A stretch of DNA of 37,546 nt from an uncultured Clostridia bacterium. GTDB taxonomy: Bacteria; Bacillota; Clostridia; Christensenellales; Borkfalkiaceae. The DNA lies in NCBI GenBank assembly GCA_944328495.1, contig CALVHR010000019.1:1-37546 (forward strand), written 5' to 3'. Below the pieces are notes generated by a model. The model was not told where the DNA came from and ran no database searches. It was given only the letters and a program-made list of their open reading frames with translations. The translations under genes and the position numbers were made by a program. This document shows positions 16,387 through 23,809 of the stretch, one piece after another (positions within the stretch are counted from its first letter, which is position 1; each line of letters starts with the position of its first letter).

Positions 16387-17889
16387 TTATTCCGCTTTGG
16401 GCGCTGCAGGCTTTTTCGCCGCGGGCTTCTTTGCCGCGGGCTTCTTTTCTGCAGATTTTTCTTCTCCTTCCGCTTTCTTTGCCGCAGTCTTCTTCGCCGC
16501 AGGCTTTTTGGCTTGCGCTTCCGCTTCACCCTCTTCTTTCTTTGCAGCGGGTTTCTTCGCCGCAGGCTTCTTTGCTTCCGGTTTCTCTTCTTCCGCAGTC
16601 ATGTTATTGTTCTCTTTGAGGAACTCGAACAGTTTGTTCACAACGATGTCGTTCGCAATGTATTCACGCTGCGATTCGCTGACGTCCTTCTTATAATCTT
16701 CGAGGCTCTTGTTCGCTGCTTTTGCAAACTCTTCGAGCTTGGCGTCGATCTCCGTATCGCTCGCTTCGATCTTCTCCTCGCGCACGATCTTGTCGATGAC
16801 GAGCTGGCTCTTGACCGTCTCAGCCGCCTGCGCACGATATCCTTCGCGGAAATCTTTCATGTTGCTGCCCATATATTTGAGGTAATCTTCCAGCTTCATT
16901 CCGCCGTACTGCATTCCGAGACGATATTCGGCGTTGCGCACCATCATATCCATCTGGCTCTCGATCATCGCATCGGGGATCTCCGCTTCCGCCGTCTCGG
17001 TGATCGCCTTGACGATGTTGTTCTCCGTCTCCGCGTCTCCCTTTTCCTTCGCCTGCTTTTCAAGGCGCTCGCGCGTCTCTTTCTTGTACGCGTCTACGCT
17101 CTCCGCGCCTGCCGCGTCTTTGATGAACTCGTCGTTCACTTCGGGAAGCTCTTTCTTTTCCAACTTATTGAGTTTGACCGCGAATACAGCGTCCTTGCCT
17201 TTCAGTTCTTCCGCCTGATAATTTTCGGGGAACTTGACGTTGATGTCCTTTTCCTCGCCCACTTTCATGCCCACGACCTGCTCTTCAAAGCCGGGAATGA
17301 ACGAGCCGCTGCCCAGAACGAGCGGATAATTCTCGGACGTGCCGCCTTCAAACTTCACACCGTCTACACTGCCCGAAAAATCGATGGTCGCCGTATCGCC
17401 GTTTTCCGCCGCACGGTCCGTCACTTCGACTAGGCGGGAATTGCGCTCCTGCAAACGCTTGAGTTCTGCTTCCACATCCTCATCTTTTACAGTATACTCT
17501 ACTTTTTTGATGTTTATACCCTTGTATGCGCCCAGTTTCACGTCCGGCTTGACGGGCGCAACGGCAACCAGCACCGCTCCGTCATCGCTGATATCCTCCA
17601 CCGAAAGCTCGGGCTGACCGACCACGGAGAAGTTGTCCTTTTCTTTCTCGATAATGTCGTAGTAATGATCGGAGAAAAGATTGTTCAGCGCGTCTTCATA
17701 AAACACGCCCTTGCCGTAGTTGAGCTCGATGACGTGCTTGGGCGCTTTGCCCTTGCGGAAACCGTTGACGAAATATTTGCCTTTCGTCTGCTGGTAGGCT
17801 TTCATGTTCGCCTCGTTCCATTCTTTCTGATCGAAAGTCATGGTGATCTTCACGGTGCTTTTCTGGGAAGGTTCTGTTTTGTAGTTCAT
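16387..17889 (-). CDS. tig: Trigger factor with Lys/Ala/Pro-rich C-terminal tail
   Basis: Trigger factor is the ribosome-bound chaperone and peptidyl-prolyl isomerase. The 500-residue protein has the ribosome-binding signature NGFRKGKAPKHVIE (about 43-56), an FKBP-type domain (about 160-245, GDTATIDFSGSVDG, SGSFIPGFEEQVVG) and the C-terminal helical chaperone domain (about 245-430). Residues about 433-500 are an added tail with repeats of KKPAAKK broken by acidic segments (EEGEAEAQ, EGEEKSAE). The tail resembles the C-terminal domains of histone H1-like proteins, and most trigger factors end before it. The tail is in frame, with a normal stop at 16387. AGGAGA precedes the ATG. It is first in tig-clpP-clpX. 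Confidence 0.95.
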   Translation of the reverse strand: MNYKTEPSQKSTVKITMTFDQKEWNEANMKAYQQTKGKYFVNGFRKGKAPKHVIELNYGKGVFYEDALNNLFSDHYYDIIEKEKDNFSVVGQPELSVEDISDDGAVLVAVAPVKPDVKLGAYKGINIKKVEYTVKDEDVEAELKRLQERNSRLVEVTDRAAENGDTATIDFSGSVDGVKFEGGTSENYPLVLGSGSFIPGFEEQVVGMKVGEEKDINVKFPENYQAEELKGKDAVFAVKLNKLEKKELPEVNDEFIKDAAGAESVDAYKKETRERLEKQAKEKGDAETENNIVKAITETAEAEIPDAMIESQMDMMVRNAEYRLGMQYGGMKLEDYLKYMGSNMKDFREGYRAQAAETVKSQLVIDKIVREEKIEASDTEIDAKLEEFAKAANKSLEDYKKDVSESQREYIANDIVVNKLFEFLKENNNMTAEEEKPEAKKPAAKKPAAKKEEGEAEAQAKKPAAKKTAAKKAEGEEKSAEKKPAAKKPAAKKPAAPKAE

Positions 17890-17935
17890 TGTCTTTCTCC
17901 TGCTATATAAATAAAAACATTTTACTCGTTACAGT

Positions 17936-17963
17936 ATTTTAGCACAACGCACGCATTTTGCAA
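17936..17963 (-). promoter_or_regulatory. Probable promoter of tig-clpP-clpX
   Basis: On the minus strand TTGCAA (17963-17958) and TAAAAT (17941-17936) are separated by 16 bp and lie about 47 bases before the tig start. Both boxes deviate from consensus by one or two bases, so the assignment is moderate. No CtsR-like heptad repeat was recognised. Confidence 0.55.
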
Positions 17964-18053
17964 AGCATTTTTGCGCGGCGTTTGATTTTTTTTGCGATTT
18001 GTCGGTAATACCCGCCGTTTTTACGCCTCTTCGACAGACCTTGCCCCGCAAAA

Positions 18054-18086
18054 CAGAAAGCGCACGGAAAATCCGTACGCTTTCTG
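18054..18086. terminator. Bidirectional intrinsic terminator
   Basis: A 15-position stem with one mismatch (18054-18068 with 18072-18086) around AAA is followed on the plus strand by TTTTTATTTTT and on the minus strand by TTTT. It lies 29 bases after the stop of the 44-residue gene and most likely ends that gene's transcript. Confidence 0.8.
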
Positions 18087-18115
18087 TTTTTATTTTTGCG
18101 TTTCTTGAAGAAAAA

Positions 18116-18250
18116 TTATGCAACGATAATTTGTCGCTTTGTCCCGTCCAAAAAGAAAATTTCAATTTTATTTTCCTTCACCTCGGTTTGCGCGATTAAC
18201 TCATCGCGCAGACATTCCTGCACCAACTTCAAAAGCTCCTGAATACTCAT
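18116..18250 (-). CDS. Small protein of 44 residues, divergent from an XRE repressor
   Basis: A complete small gene on the minus strand. The ATG at 18250 is preceded by AAAAGGAGATG, the frame runs 44 codons to TAA, and a terminator follows. The protein begins MSIQELLKLVQECLRDEL (an amphipathic helix) and ends with a beta-hairpin pattern (NKIEIFFLDGTKRQIIV). It has no membrane segment. A promoter with an 18-bp operator-like sequence in its spacer lies upstream, and the diverging gene encodes a double XRE regulator. The arrangement suggests that the regulator represses this gene. I do not recognise the family. A small effector, adaptor or anti-repressor role is possible. Confidence 0.75.
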   Translation of the reverse strand: MSIQELLKLVQECLRDELIAQTEVKENKIEIFFLDGTKRQIIVA

Positions 18251-18279
18251 ACGGCATCTCCTTTTGTTTTAATAAATAC

Positions 18280-18309
18280 AGTATACTTTGTCCAGTTAGA
18301 CGATGCCAA
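18280..18309 (-). promoter_or_regulatory. Promoter of the 44-residue gene
   Basis: On the minus strand TTGGCA (18309-18304) and TATACT (18285-18280) are separated by 18 bp. The start codon is 30 bases downstream of the -10. The whole spacer is occupied by operator copy 1. Confidence 0.7.
18287..18304. promoter_or_regulatory. Operator-like element, copy 1
   Basis: TTTGTCCAGTTAGACGAT, an imperfect dyad built around GTC-n-A-nn-T-n-GAC. It lies exactly between the -35 and -10 boxes of the 44-residue gene, where bound repressor would block transcription. It matches copy 2 at 14 of 18 positions. Confidence 0.65.
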
Positions 18310-18315
18310 GTATTT

Positions 18316-18333
18316 TTTGTCCAAAAAGACGAT
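18316..18333. promoter_or_regulatory. Operator-like element, copy 2
   Basis: TTTGTCCAAAAAGACGAT in the same orientation as copy 1, 29 bases further on. It overlaps the candidate -35 box (TTGTCC, 18317-18322) of the XRE gene, whose candidate -10 is TAATAA at 18339-18344. This placement suggests autoregulation. The XRE promoter itself is a weak match. Confidence 0.6.
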
Positions 18334-18378
18334 AATTTTAATAAAAACGACGCAGTGCATCCATACAGAGGAGAATTT

Positions 18379-18828
18379 ATGGAAAAATACGCGCAAAAAT
18401 TTGTAGGCTCCGTACGCGAGTATCTGGAAAGGACAGGATTGACCGTAACAGCTTTTGCACGGAAAATCGGCTGTCTGGAACGGTGCGTGGCACGATGGCT
18501 GGACGGAACAAATACCCCTTCTACCGAATATGTGATCAAAACGGCGGATGCCATGGACGTGTCCGTCGATTACCTGTTCGAGCGCTGTGAAACCGCAGAA
18601 TATCTCCGCGCAAATCCGACTTCATGTTTTGCGGAACGTCTTGCGATCCTGATTTCGGAAAGCGGACGCAATAAACGCTCGCTTGCCCTGCAATGGAAAA
18701 TCGAACCGTCCGCCATTACAAAATGGTTGCAACGCCAAAGATTGCCCAAACCCGACACTGTTTTTCAGCTTGTCGACTATTTTGCCTGTTCCATGGATTA
18801 CCTGCTGGGCAGAAGCGACGTCCGCTAA
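18379..18828 (+). CDS. Transcriptional regulator with two XRE helix-turn-helix domains (149 aa)
   Basis: A 149-residue protein made almost entirely of two XRE/Cro-type DNA-binding domains. Domain 1 spans about residues 9-69 (TVTAFARKIGCLERCVARWL, ending SVDYLFER). Domain 2 spans about 84-145 (KRSLALQWKIEPSAITKWL, ending SMDYLLGR). The parallel endings show an internal duplication. There is no separate effector or dimerisation domain. GAGGAG precedes the ATG at 18379; in-frame codons upstream would run through the operators. The two DNA-binding domains match the two operator copies upstream, so it probably controls itself and the divergent 44-residue gene. It may respond to a protein partner rather than to a small ligand. 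Confidence 0.85.
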   Translation: MEKYAQKFVGSVREYLERTGLTVTAFARKIGCLERCVARWLDGTNTPSTEYVIKTADAMDVSVDYLFERCETAEYLRANPTSCFAERLAILISESGRNKRSLALQWKIEPSAITKWLQRQRLPKPDTVFQLVDYFACSMDYLLGRSDVR

Positions 18829-18905
18829 ACAAACGGGAACTTCTCGCGCTCAAAGGCGGAACTGTGATTTATGAAAATATCGAAGCGCGTAACACTCCCT
18901 TGGGG

Positions 18906-18934
18906 TTGCGTTTTGCGCGCGATTGCGCTATAAT
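18906..18934 (+). promoter_or_regulatory. SigA-type promoter of rqcH
   Basis: TTGCGT (18906-18911) and a consensus TATAAT (18929-18934) are separated by 17 bp. The rqcH start codon is 32 bases downstream of the -10. Confidence 0.75.
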
Positions 18935-18966
18935 AAACTGAAAAATACGGCAACGAGGAAACAGAC

Positions 18967-20655
18967 ATGCCGCAAGACGCCTATACCCTGCGACACATCG
19001 CGCGCGAACTGGACGCGGCGCTCGCAGGCGGAAAAGTAAATAAGATCATTCAGCCCTCCCGCGATGAGATCGACATCCTGCTGTATGCAGGCGGAAAGAC
19101 CCGCAAACTTCTGCTCAATACCAACGCATCGTTTGCGCGCGCAATCATTTCGGACGCGCCGCGCACTGCGCCCGATACCGCCCCGAATTTTTGCATGCTT
19201 TTGCGCAAGCACCTTTCAGGAGCAACGCTGACCGGCGTGAAACAGGAAGGATTTGAACGCATCCTGTCCTTCACCTTCGATTGTGTAAACGAATTTTCGC
19301 GCGCCGAACGAATCTTGTACGCGGAGATCATGGGCAAATATTCCAACCTCGTGCTCACCGAAAACGGGATCATCTGCGGAGCGCTGAAAGTTTCTTCCTT
19401 ACAGGAAAATTTCAAACGCGTGCTCTTCCCGGGCGTGCGGTACGCTTTTCCCGAAAAACAGGACAAAGCGGATCCTTCCGACCTTTCCGCTTTGAAAGAG
19501 CGGCTCGCCGCATTCGGCGGGGGCGACGTCGCGGAGTTTCTGTTTTCCAACCTTGCGGGACTGGCGCTTCCCACCTGCCGCCAGATCGCAAAGAAGATCA
19601 CCGGTGAGCATGCAGACGCATTTGGGGAAAATGCCGCAAAATGGGCACAACGTATCCAGGATTTTATATTCTCGGACGAAATCTCCCCCGCCGTGGAACG
19701 GGACGGTAAGGGCGAAGCGAAAGACTTTTATGCGCGCTTTGAAGGCGGCACTATGTATGACAGCGTGCTCGCCGCCGCCGACGCATACTATATCGAACGG
19801 GAAAGCAAGAAAGATTTTTCCGAAAAAAAACGGCGGCTGGAAGGATTGCTATTGTCTCGCCGAAAAAAAGAAGAAAAAAAACTTGCCCTTCTTTGCGAGC
19901 GGGAACATGCCTGCGCGGATATGGAAAAAAACCGATTGTACGGCGAACTGATCACCGCAAATATTTATGCCTTGCATAAGGGTGCGGATGCCTGTGAAGT
20001 CGTCAATTATTACGACGAAAGCGCCAATACGGTGCGCATTCCGCTGGAAAAGACGCTCGACCCCGCGCAGAACGCACAGAAATATTACAAAAAATACAAT
20101 AAGCAGAAACGTACGCTGGCGGCGATCGCGCCGCAAAAACAGGAGGCGCTTTCGGACCTCGATTATACGGAAAGCATGCTCTTTTCGCTCGCGCGCGCCG
20201 AAAATGCACTCGATCTTGCCGAAATCGAAGAAGAACTGCGCGGCACGGGATTGCTGCCGCCCATAAAGAGCAAAGGCGCAAAGGCACAGAACATTCCCTT
20301 CCGCACCTTTACGATCGGAAAATTTCGCATTTTTGCGGGGCGAAACAATGTGCAGAATGACCGACTGCTGCGCGAAGCCGCGCCTTCCGACATTTGGCTG
20401 CATACGCAGAAATACCACAGCTCGCATGTGCTCATTCGCACCGAATCGAGAAAACTTCCGAACGAAGTCCTGCTTGCCGCCGCCGAGATTTGCGCCTATT
20501 TTTCGGACGCGAAAGCGGGAAACAAAGTGCCCGTCGATTATTGCGAGCGGCGGTTTGTGAAAAAACCGCCCAAAGCCAAGGCGGGATTTGTCAACTACAC
20601 CGATTACAAGACGATACTCGTCGATCCCGACCGCCATGCGGAACTCGAAACCTGA
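18967..20655 (+). CDS. rqcH: Rqc2/NFACT-family ribosome quality control protein RqcH
   Basis: RqcH binds obstructed large ribosomal subunits and directs addition of alanine tails to stalled peptides (established in Bacillus subtilis). The 562-residue protein has an NFACT-N domain with GGKVNKIIQPSRDEIDI near the start and the conserved YAEIMGKYSNLVL at about residue 115. A long charged helical middle follows (about 280-410, KKRRLEGLLLSRRKKEEKKL). The C-terminal NFACT-R domain has RIFAGRNNVQND, DIWLHTQKYHSSHVLI and the closing VNYTDYKTILVDP. GAGGA precedes the ATG. The gene is monocistronic with its own promoter and terminator. Older annotations call this family fibronectin-binding protein FbpA. 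Confidence 0.93.
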   Translation: MPQDAYTLRHIARELDAALAGGKVNKIIQPSRDEIDILLYAGGKTRKLLLNTNASFARAIISDAPRTAPDTAPNFCMLLRKHLSGATLTGVKQEGFERILSFTFDCVNEFSRAERILYAEIMGKYSNLVLTENGIICGALKVSSLQENFKRVLFPGVRYAFPEKQDKADPSDLSALKERLAAFGGGDVAEFLFSNLAGLALPTCRQIAKKITGEHADAFGENAAKWAQRIQDFIFSDEISPAVERDGKGEAKDFYARFEGGTMYDSVLAAADAYYIERESKKDFSEKKRRLEGLLLSRRKKEEKKLALLCEREHACADMEKNRLYGELITANIYALHKGADACEVVNYYDESANTVRIPLEKTLDPAQNAQKYYKKYNKQKRTLAAIAPQKQEALSDLDYTESMLFSLARAENALDLAEIEEELRGTGLLPPIKSKGAKAQNIPFRTFTIGKFRIFAGRNNVQNDRLLREAAPSDIWLHTQKYHSSHVLIRTESRKLPNEVLLAAAEICAYFSDAKAGNKVPVDYCERRFVKKPPKAKAGFVNYTDYKTILVDPDRHAELET

Positions 20656-20710
20656 CCCGCTCCAATCATACAAACAGCAAGTCGGATGCAAACTTTTTAA
20701 TAAAAAATCA

Positions 20711-20759
20711 GACAGCGTACCCGCGCCGCATAATGTGGCGCGGGTACGCTGTCTTTTTT
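20711..20759 (+). terminator. Intrinsic terminator of rqcH
   Basis: A perfect 17-bp stem (20711-20727 with 20737-20753), extendable by three further pairs, is followed by TTTTTT. It lies 55 bases after the rqcH stop and also faces the end of the minus-strand nitroreductase gene. Confidence 0.9.
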
Positions 20760-20789
20760 CTTTGTGCGTTCGGCAAATCAAAAACAGTT

Positions 20790-21482
20790 TCAGCCCGCCC
20801 ATTCAAAATTTTCTCTGCCTGCGGCGAGCTCGAAATGATATTTCACGATTCCGAGATCGATGTCGCCGTAAAAACCGCCCTTGCGTTCGGCGCGGACCCT
20901 GTTCCCTTTCATAAGCGTAAATCGAAATTTCTGTTGGTTGATTGCTGTCGGCGCGAGGAGGGCAAACTCCACGCCGCGGACAAACCACGCGGGCGGAGCT
21001 TTTTCCGCTGCGGCGTCCTCAAACGCCGTAACTTGATCAAATGTCTTGCCGCGATGCGCCTTCCCCGGTGTTTTCCCGTAACCGAGCGCAATCACACATG
21101 CAAGCTTTTCTCCTCTTTGGGGGCGAAACTGTTTTTTTACCTGCCGTTTGGAAACAGTGAGCGCCACCCAACAGGTATTCAGTCCCGCTTCCTGTGCGCA
21201 AAGCACGAGGCGTTCGCCGTAATATCCCGCGCGTTCATTGAGGCTCGGCGACTTTTTCCCGAACAGCGCAAAATAATTTTTTACTCCCGAAAAACTACCG
21301 TAATGCGCCATCAGCCCGCCAAACGCTTTCGGCTCTTCGGTGAACAGGCGGATATGCAAATTCCCTTCCGCATTGCAAGCCGCAATTTCCCGTTCCAATT
21401 CTGCAAGAACGGCATCGGGAATGGGTTTATCTTCATATTGACGCACGGAATGCCGCGCAAGCATTGCCTGTTCATATTTCAT
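20790..21482 (-). CDS. Nitroreductase family protein
   Basis: A 230-residue flavoprotein of the nitroreductase fold, probably using FMN and NAD(P)H to reduce an unknown substrate. The N-terminal signature LARHSVRQYEDKPIPDAVL (about 8-26) contains the FMN phosphate-binding Arg residues. ERAGYYGERLVLCAQEAGLN with CWVALT is the helix and strand typical of the family, and LLAPTAINQQKFRF is the second FMN contact. The sequence fits the monomer-like two-domain TM nitroreductase group rather than the classic NfsB group. AGGAGG precedes the ATG. The start overlaps the end of the GNAT gene by 11 bases, so the two are coupled. Confidence 0.88.
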   Translation of the reverse strand: MKYEQAMLARHSVRQYEDKPIPDAVLAELEREIAACNAEGNLHIRLFTEEPKAFGGLMAHYGSFSGVKNYFALFGKKSPSLNERAGYYGERLVLCAQEAGLNTCWVALTVSKRQVKKQFRPQRGEKLACVIALGYGKTPGKAHRGKTFDQVTAFEDAAAEKAPPAWFVRGVEFALLAPTAINQQKFRFTLMKGNRVRAERKGGFYGDIDLGIVKYHFELAAGRENFEWAG

Positions 21483-21963
21483 TTTCGTTTCCTCCTAATT
21501 CTTTGATTTTCGTATGATCCCCGCAATTCTTTTCCATATAATAATTGCGGATCGCAACACCTTGCCGCACGGCAATATTGTCATGCAAACAGACATAGCC
21601 ACGTTTTTCAAAAAAAGGCTTTGCCATTGCGGACGCATACACGCGAAAACAAGATTTGGAGCAAGCGTTTTCCAAAGCGTCGCAAAGCGCGTTCCCTACG
21701 CCGCGGCGAAAAAAATCTTTTCGGACGTACAGCCTGTCCAAATAACCGTCCGCGGTCATATCCGCAAACCCCACGATCTCTCCGTCCTCTTCTGCCACGC
21801 GCGCATCATTTTCCAGAAGCGATCCTGCCCACGACGAAACATCCGCCGAAGCCCATGCATCCATCTGTTCCCTCGTATAGAACGCGCATGCGCCATATAC
21901 CGCGCCGCGAAACAGCGAGGCGATCGCAGAGAGATCCTCGGCATTATAGCGCCGAATGGTCAT
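21472..21963 (-). CDS. GNAT family N-acetyltransferase
   Basis: A 163-residue acetyl-CoA-dependent acetyltransferase. The acetyl-CoA motif A is LDRLYVRKDFFRRGVGNALC (about 93-112), preceded by the beta strand IVGFADMTADGYL. The C-terminal strand has FFEKRGYVCL, a common GNAT ending. The ATG at 21963 has AAAGGAGG at good spacing. In-frame codons further upstream would extend into the divergent promoter and are unlikely. The substrate is unknown. It is coupled to the nitroreductase gene, which may hint at detoxification, but that is only inference. Confidence 0.88.
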   Translation of the reverse strand: MTIRRYNAEDLSAIASLFRGAVYGACAFYTREQMDAWASADVSSWAGSLLENDARVAEEDGEIVGFADMTADGYLDRLYVRKDFFRRGVGNALCDALENACSKSCFRVYASAMAKPFFEKRGYVCLHDNIAVRQGVAIRNYYMEKNCGDHTKIKELGGNENEI

Positions 21964-22005
21964 ATTTTCCTCCTTTGTACTGTATGCAAACACATGACAA
22001 TTTTC

Positions 22006-22034
22006 TTGCCTTAACGAAAGGTTTATGATACAAT
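22006..22034 (+). promoter_or_regulatory. Promoter of the GT8 pair
   Basis: TTGCCT (22006-22011) and TACAAT (22029-22034) are separated by 17 bp. The first GT8 start codon is about 52 bases downstream. Confidence 0.65.
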
Positions 22035-22085
22035 ACATTCAACGGACTTATTTTAGTCCAAATACGCAAAAGAGAGAATATTGCA

Positions 22086-22910
22086 ATGATTTCCGTCTGT
22101 TACAGCGGCAACAAACGCGTGTTTCCGGGACTACTGCTTTCGGTGCTGTCGCTGACAAAATATACCGAGCGCCCCCTGCACATTTTTGTGCTGACAATGG
22201 ATCTGCACGAAATGCATCCGAATTATCTTCCCTTTTCTGAAAATCAACTCAGCATACTCAATGAAGTTCTGCAAAAGAAAAATCCGGAAAGCCGCGCGGA
22301 ACTCGTCGATATGACAGAAATTTTCAAGCAATCGCTTGCGGACGGCAAAAACAGGAAAAACCATTATACTCCGTACGCACAGCTTCGGTTGTACCTGAAC
22401 GAACTGGATTGCATTCCCGACAAGATCATTTATCTGGACATCGACACGATGTGCACTGACGACATCGGAAAATTATATGACATTGACATTTCTTCTTATG
22501 AATATGCGGCAGCCCTCGATTATATGGGAAAATTCTGGATCGATCCGCACTACTGCAATTCGGGCGTACTGCTTTTGAACATGCAAGAAATCCGCAAGAC
22601 GGGTCTGTTTCGGCTTATTCGCGAATTTGTGCATAAGCGACGCATGCTCATGCCCGACCAAAGCGCTCTGCATCGACTCGGCAAGCGCAGAATGTACCTG
22701 CCGCGCCGATTCAACGAACAGCGCGGAATACGCAGTGATACCGTTATCAAGCATTTCTGCCGCGGGATACGTTGGTTTCCCTTTTTCCACCTGTATGATA
22801 TCAAACAATGGGAACGCGATGCGGTGCACAAAAAATTGAAGATTTTCTTTTTCGACGATCTCTACGAAGAATATGACCGCATAGCCGCAACACACGATCT
22901 GCAAATTTAA
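22086..22910 (+). CDS. Glycosyltransferase family 8 protein, copy 1
   Basis: A 274-residue GT-A type retaining glycosyltransferase of family 8 (relatives of LgtC, RfaI and glycogenin), transferring a sugar from a nucleotide-sugar donor. The metal-binding DxD motif is Asp118-Ile-Asp120 in IIYLDIDTMC. Other family motifs are YCNSGVLLLNM, MPDQSAL and the C-terminal KHFCRGIRW. The C-terminal 60 residues are rich in Lys, Arg and aromatics, suggesting peripheral membrane contact. Its Shine-Dalgarno (AGAGAGAATA) is weak compared with that of copy 2. It is followed after nine bases by its paralogue. The acceptor is unknown; cell-wall or lipid-linked glycan is a reasonable guess. Confidence 0.9.
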   Translation: MISVCYSGNKRVFPGLLLSVLSLTKYTERPLHIFVLTMDLHEMHPNYLPFSENQLSILNEVLQKKNPESRAELVDMTEIFKQSLADGKNRKNHYTPYAQLRLYLNELDCIPDKIIYLDIDTMCTDDIGKLYDIDISSYEYAAALDYMGKFWIDPHYCNSGVLLLNMQEIRKTGLFRLIREFVHKRRMLMPDQSALHRLGKRRMYLPRRFNEQRGIRSDTVIKHFCRGIRWFPFFHLYDIKQWERDAVHKKLKIFFFDDLYEEYDRIAATHDLQI

Positions 22911-22919
22911 GGAGAATGT

Positions 22920-23750
22920 ATGATCAACGTCTGTTATTGCGGGAACCGCAAAATTTTTCCGGGACTTCTGCTTTCTGTGATGTCCCTCGCAAAGCACACG
23001 GATCGCGCCCTAAGCGTGTATGTACTGTCCATGGATCTGCATGAACAGAATCCTGCCTTCGTGCCGTTCACCCAAAATCAGATGAACGTTTTAAACGAAG
23101 TTTTGCGAGAAAAAAACCCCGAAAGCCGCGCTATTCAGCTTGACCTGACCGACCTTTACAAACAAAAACTAGCCAAAGGGAAAAACCGAAAAGCGGCGAT
23201 CTATACTCCTTATGCCCTGCTTCGGCTGTATTTGGACGTCTTACCCGATATACCTGACAAGATGATCTACTTAGACGTTGATACTATGTGCACGGATGAC
23301 ATCGCAAACCTTTATGATGTCGATATTGAGAATTATGAATACGCCGCCGCGCTTGACTATTTGGGAAAGTTCTGGATCAATAAAAATTATTGCAATTCGG
23401 GAGTTCTGCTTCTCAATCTGCCCAAGATCCGCGACACCGGGCTGTTTGATCGTGTGCGGGAATTGGTCTGCAACAAAAAAATGGCTATGCCTGACCAAAG
23501 CGCTCTGCACAAATGCGGCAAACTAAGATTGTACTTGCCGGAACGATTCAATGAACAGCGAAATATCAAACCTGACACCGTCGTCAAACATTTTTGCAAA
23601 GGTATCAAATGGATCCTATTCTTCCCTTTCACCTACAATATCAAACAATGGCACCGCGATAAGGTGCATAAAAGATTAAAAATCACCTGCTTTGACGACA
23701 TATACGAAAAATACGATCTTCTCGCAAAGGAATTTGACTTCTCGAATTAA
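22920..23750 (+). CDS. Glycosyltransferase family 8 protein, copy 2
   Basis: A 276-residue paralogue of the preceding gene, similar from end to end. It shares FPGLLLSVMSL, VLNEVL-x-x-KNPESR, DxD at Asp119 and Asp121 (MIYLDVDTMC), YCNSGVLLLN, MPDQSALHKCG, RFNEQRNIKPDTVVKHFC and the ending IKQW-x-RD-x-VHK. AAGGAG precedes the ATG. The two genes clearly arose by tandem duplication and are co-transcribed. They may act one after the other on one glycan, or one may have changed donor specificity. No membrane segment or export signal is visible. Confidence 0.9.
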   Translation: MINVCYCGNRKIFPGLLLSVMSLAKHTDRALSVYVLSMDLHEQNPAFVPFTQNQMNVLNEVLREKNPESRAIQLDLTDLYKQKLAKGKNRKAAIYTPYALLRLYLDVLPDIPDKMIYLDVDTMCTDDIANLYDVDIENYEYAAALDYLGKFWINKNYCNSGVLLLNLPKIRDTGLFDRVRELVCNKKMAMPDQSALHKCGKLRLYLPERFNEQRNIKPDTVVKHFCKGIKWILFFPFTYNIKQWHRDKVHKRLKITCFDDIYEKYDLLAKEFDFSN

Positions 23751-23756
23751 ATTAAC

Positions 23757-23787
23757 AAAAAGCGGCGCAAAAAAGCGCCGCTTTTTT
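23757..23787. terminator. Bidirectional intrinsic terminator
   Basis: AGCGGCGC (23761-23768) pairs with GCGCCGCT (23775-23782) around six A, extended by A/T pairs, with A before and T after. It serves the GT8 pair on the plus strand and the acyltransferase gene on the minus strand. Confidence 0.85.
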
Positions 23788-23809
23788 GCGCGAGCGATGC
23801 GCCCGCACA

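Noticed and set aside
15898-17433. Plus-strand open frame (511 codons) opposite clpP and tig
   Set aside because: It spans the ends of two real genes and their gap. The Phe/Leu/Arg-rich sequence comes from reading Lys/Glu-rich helices on the other strand.
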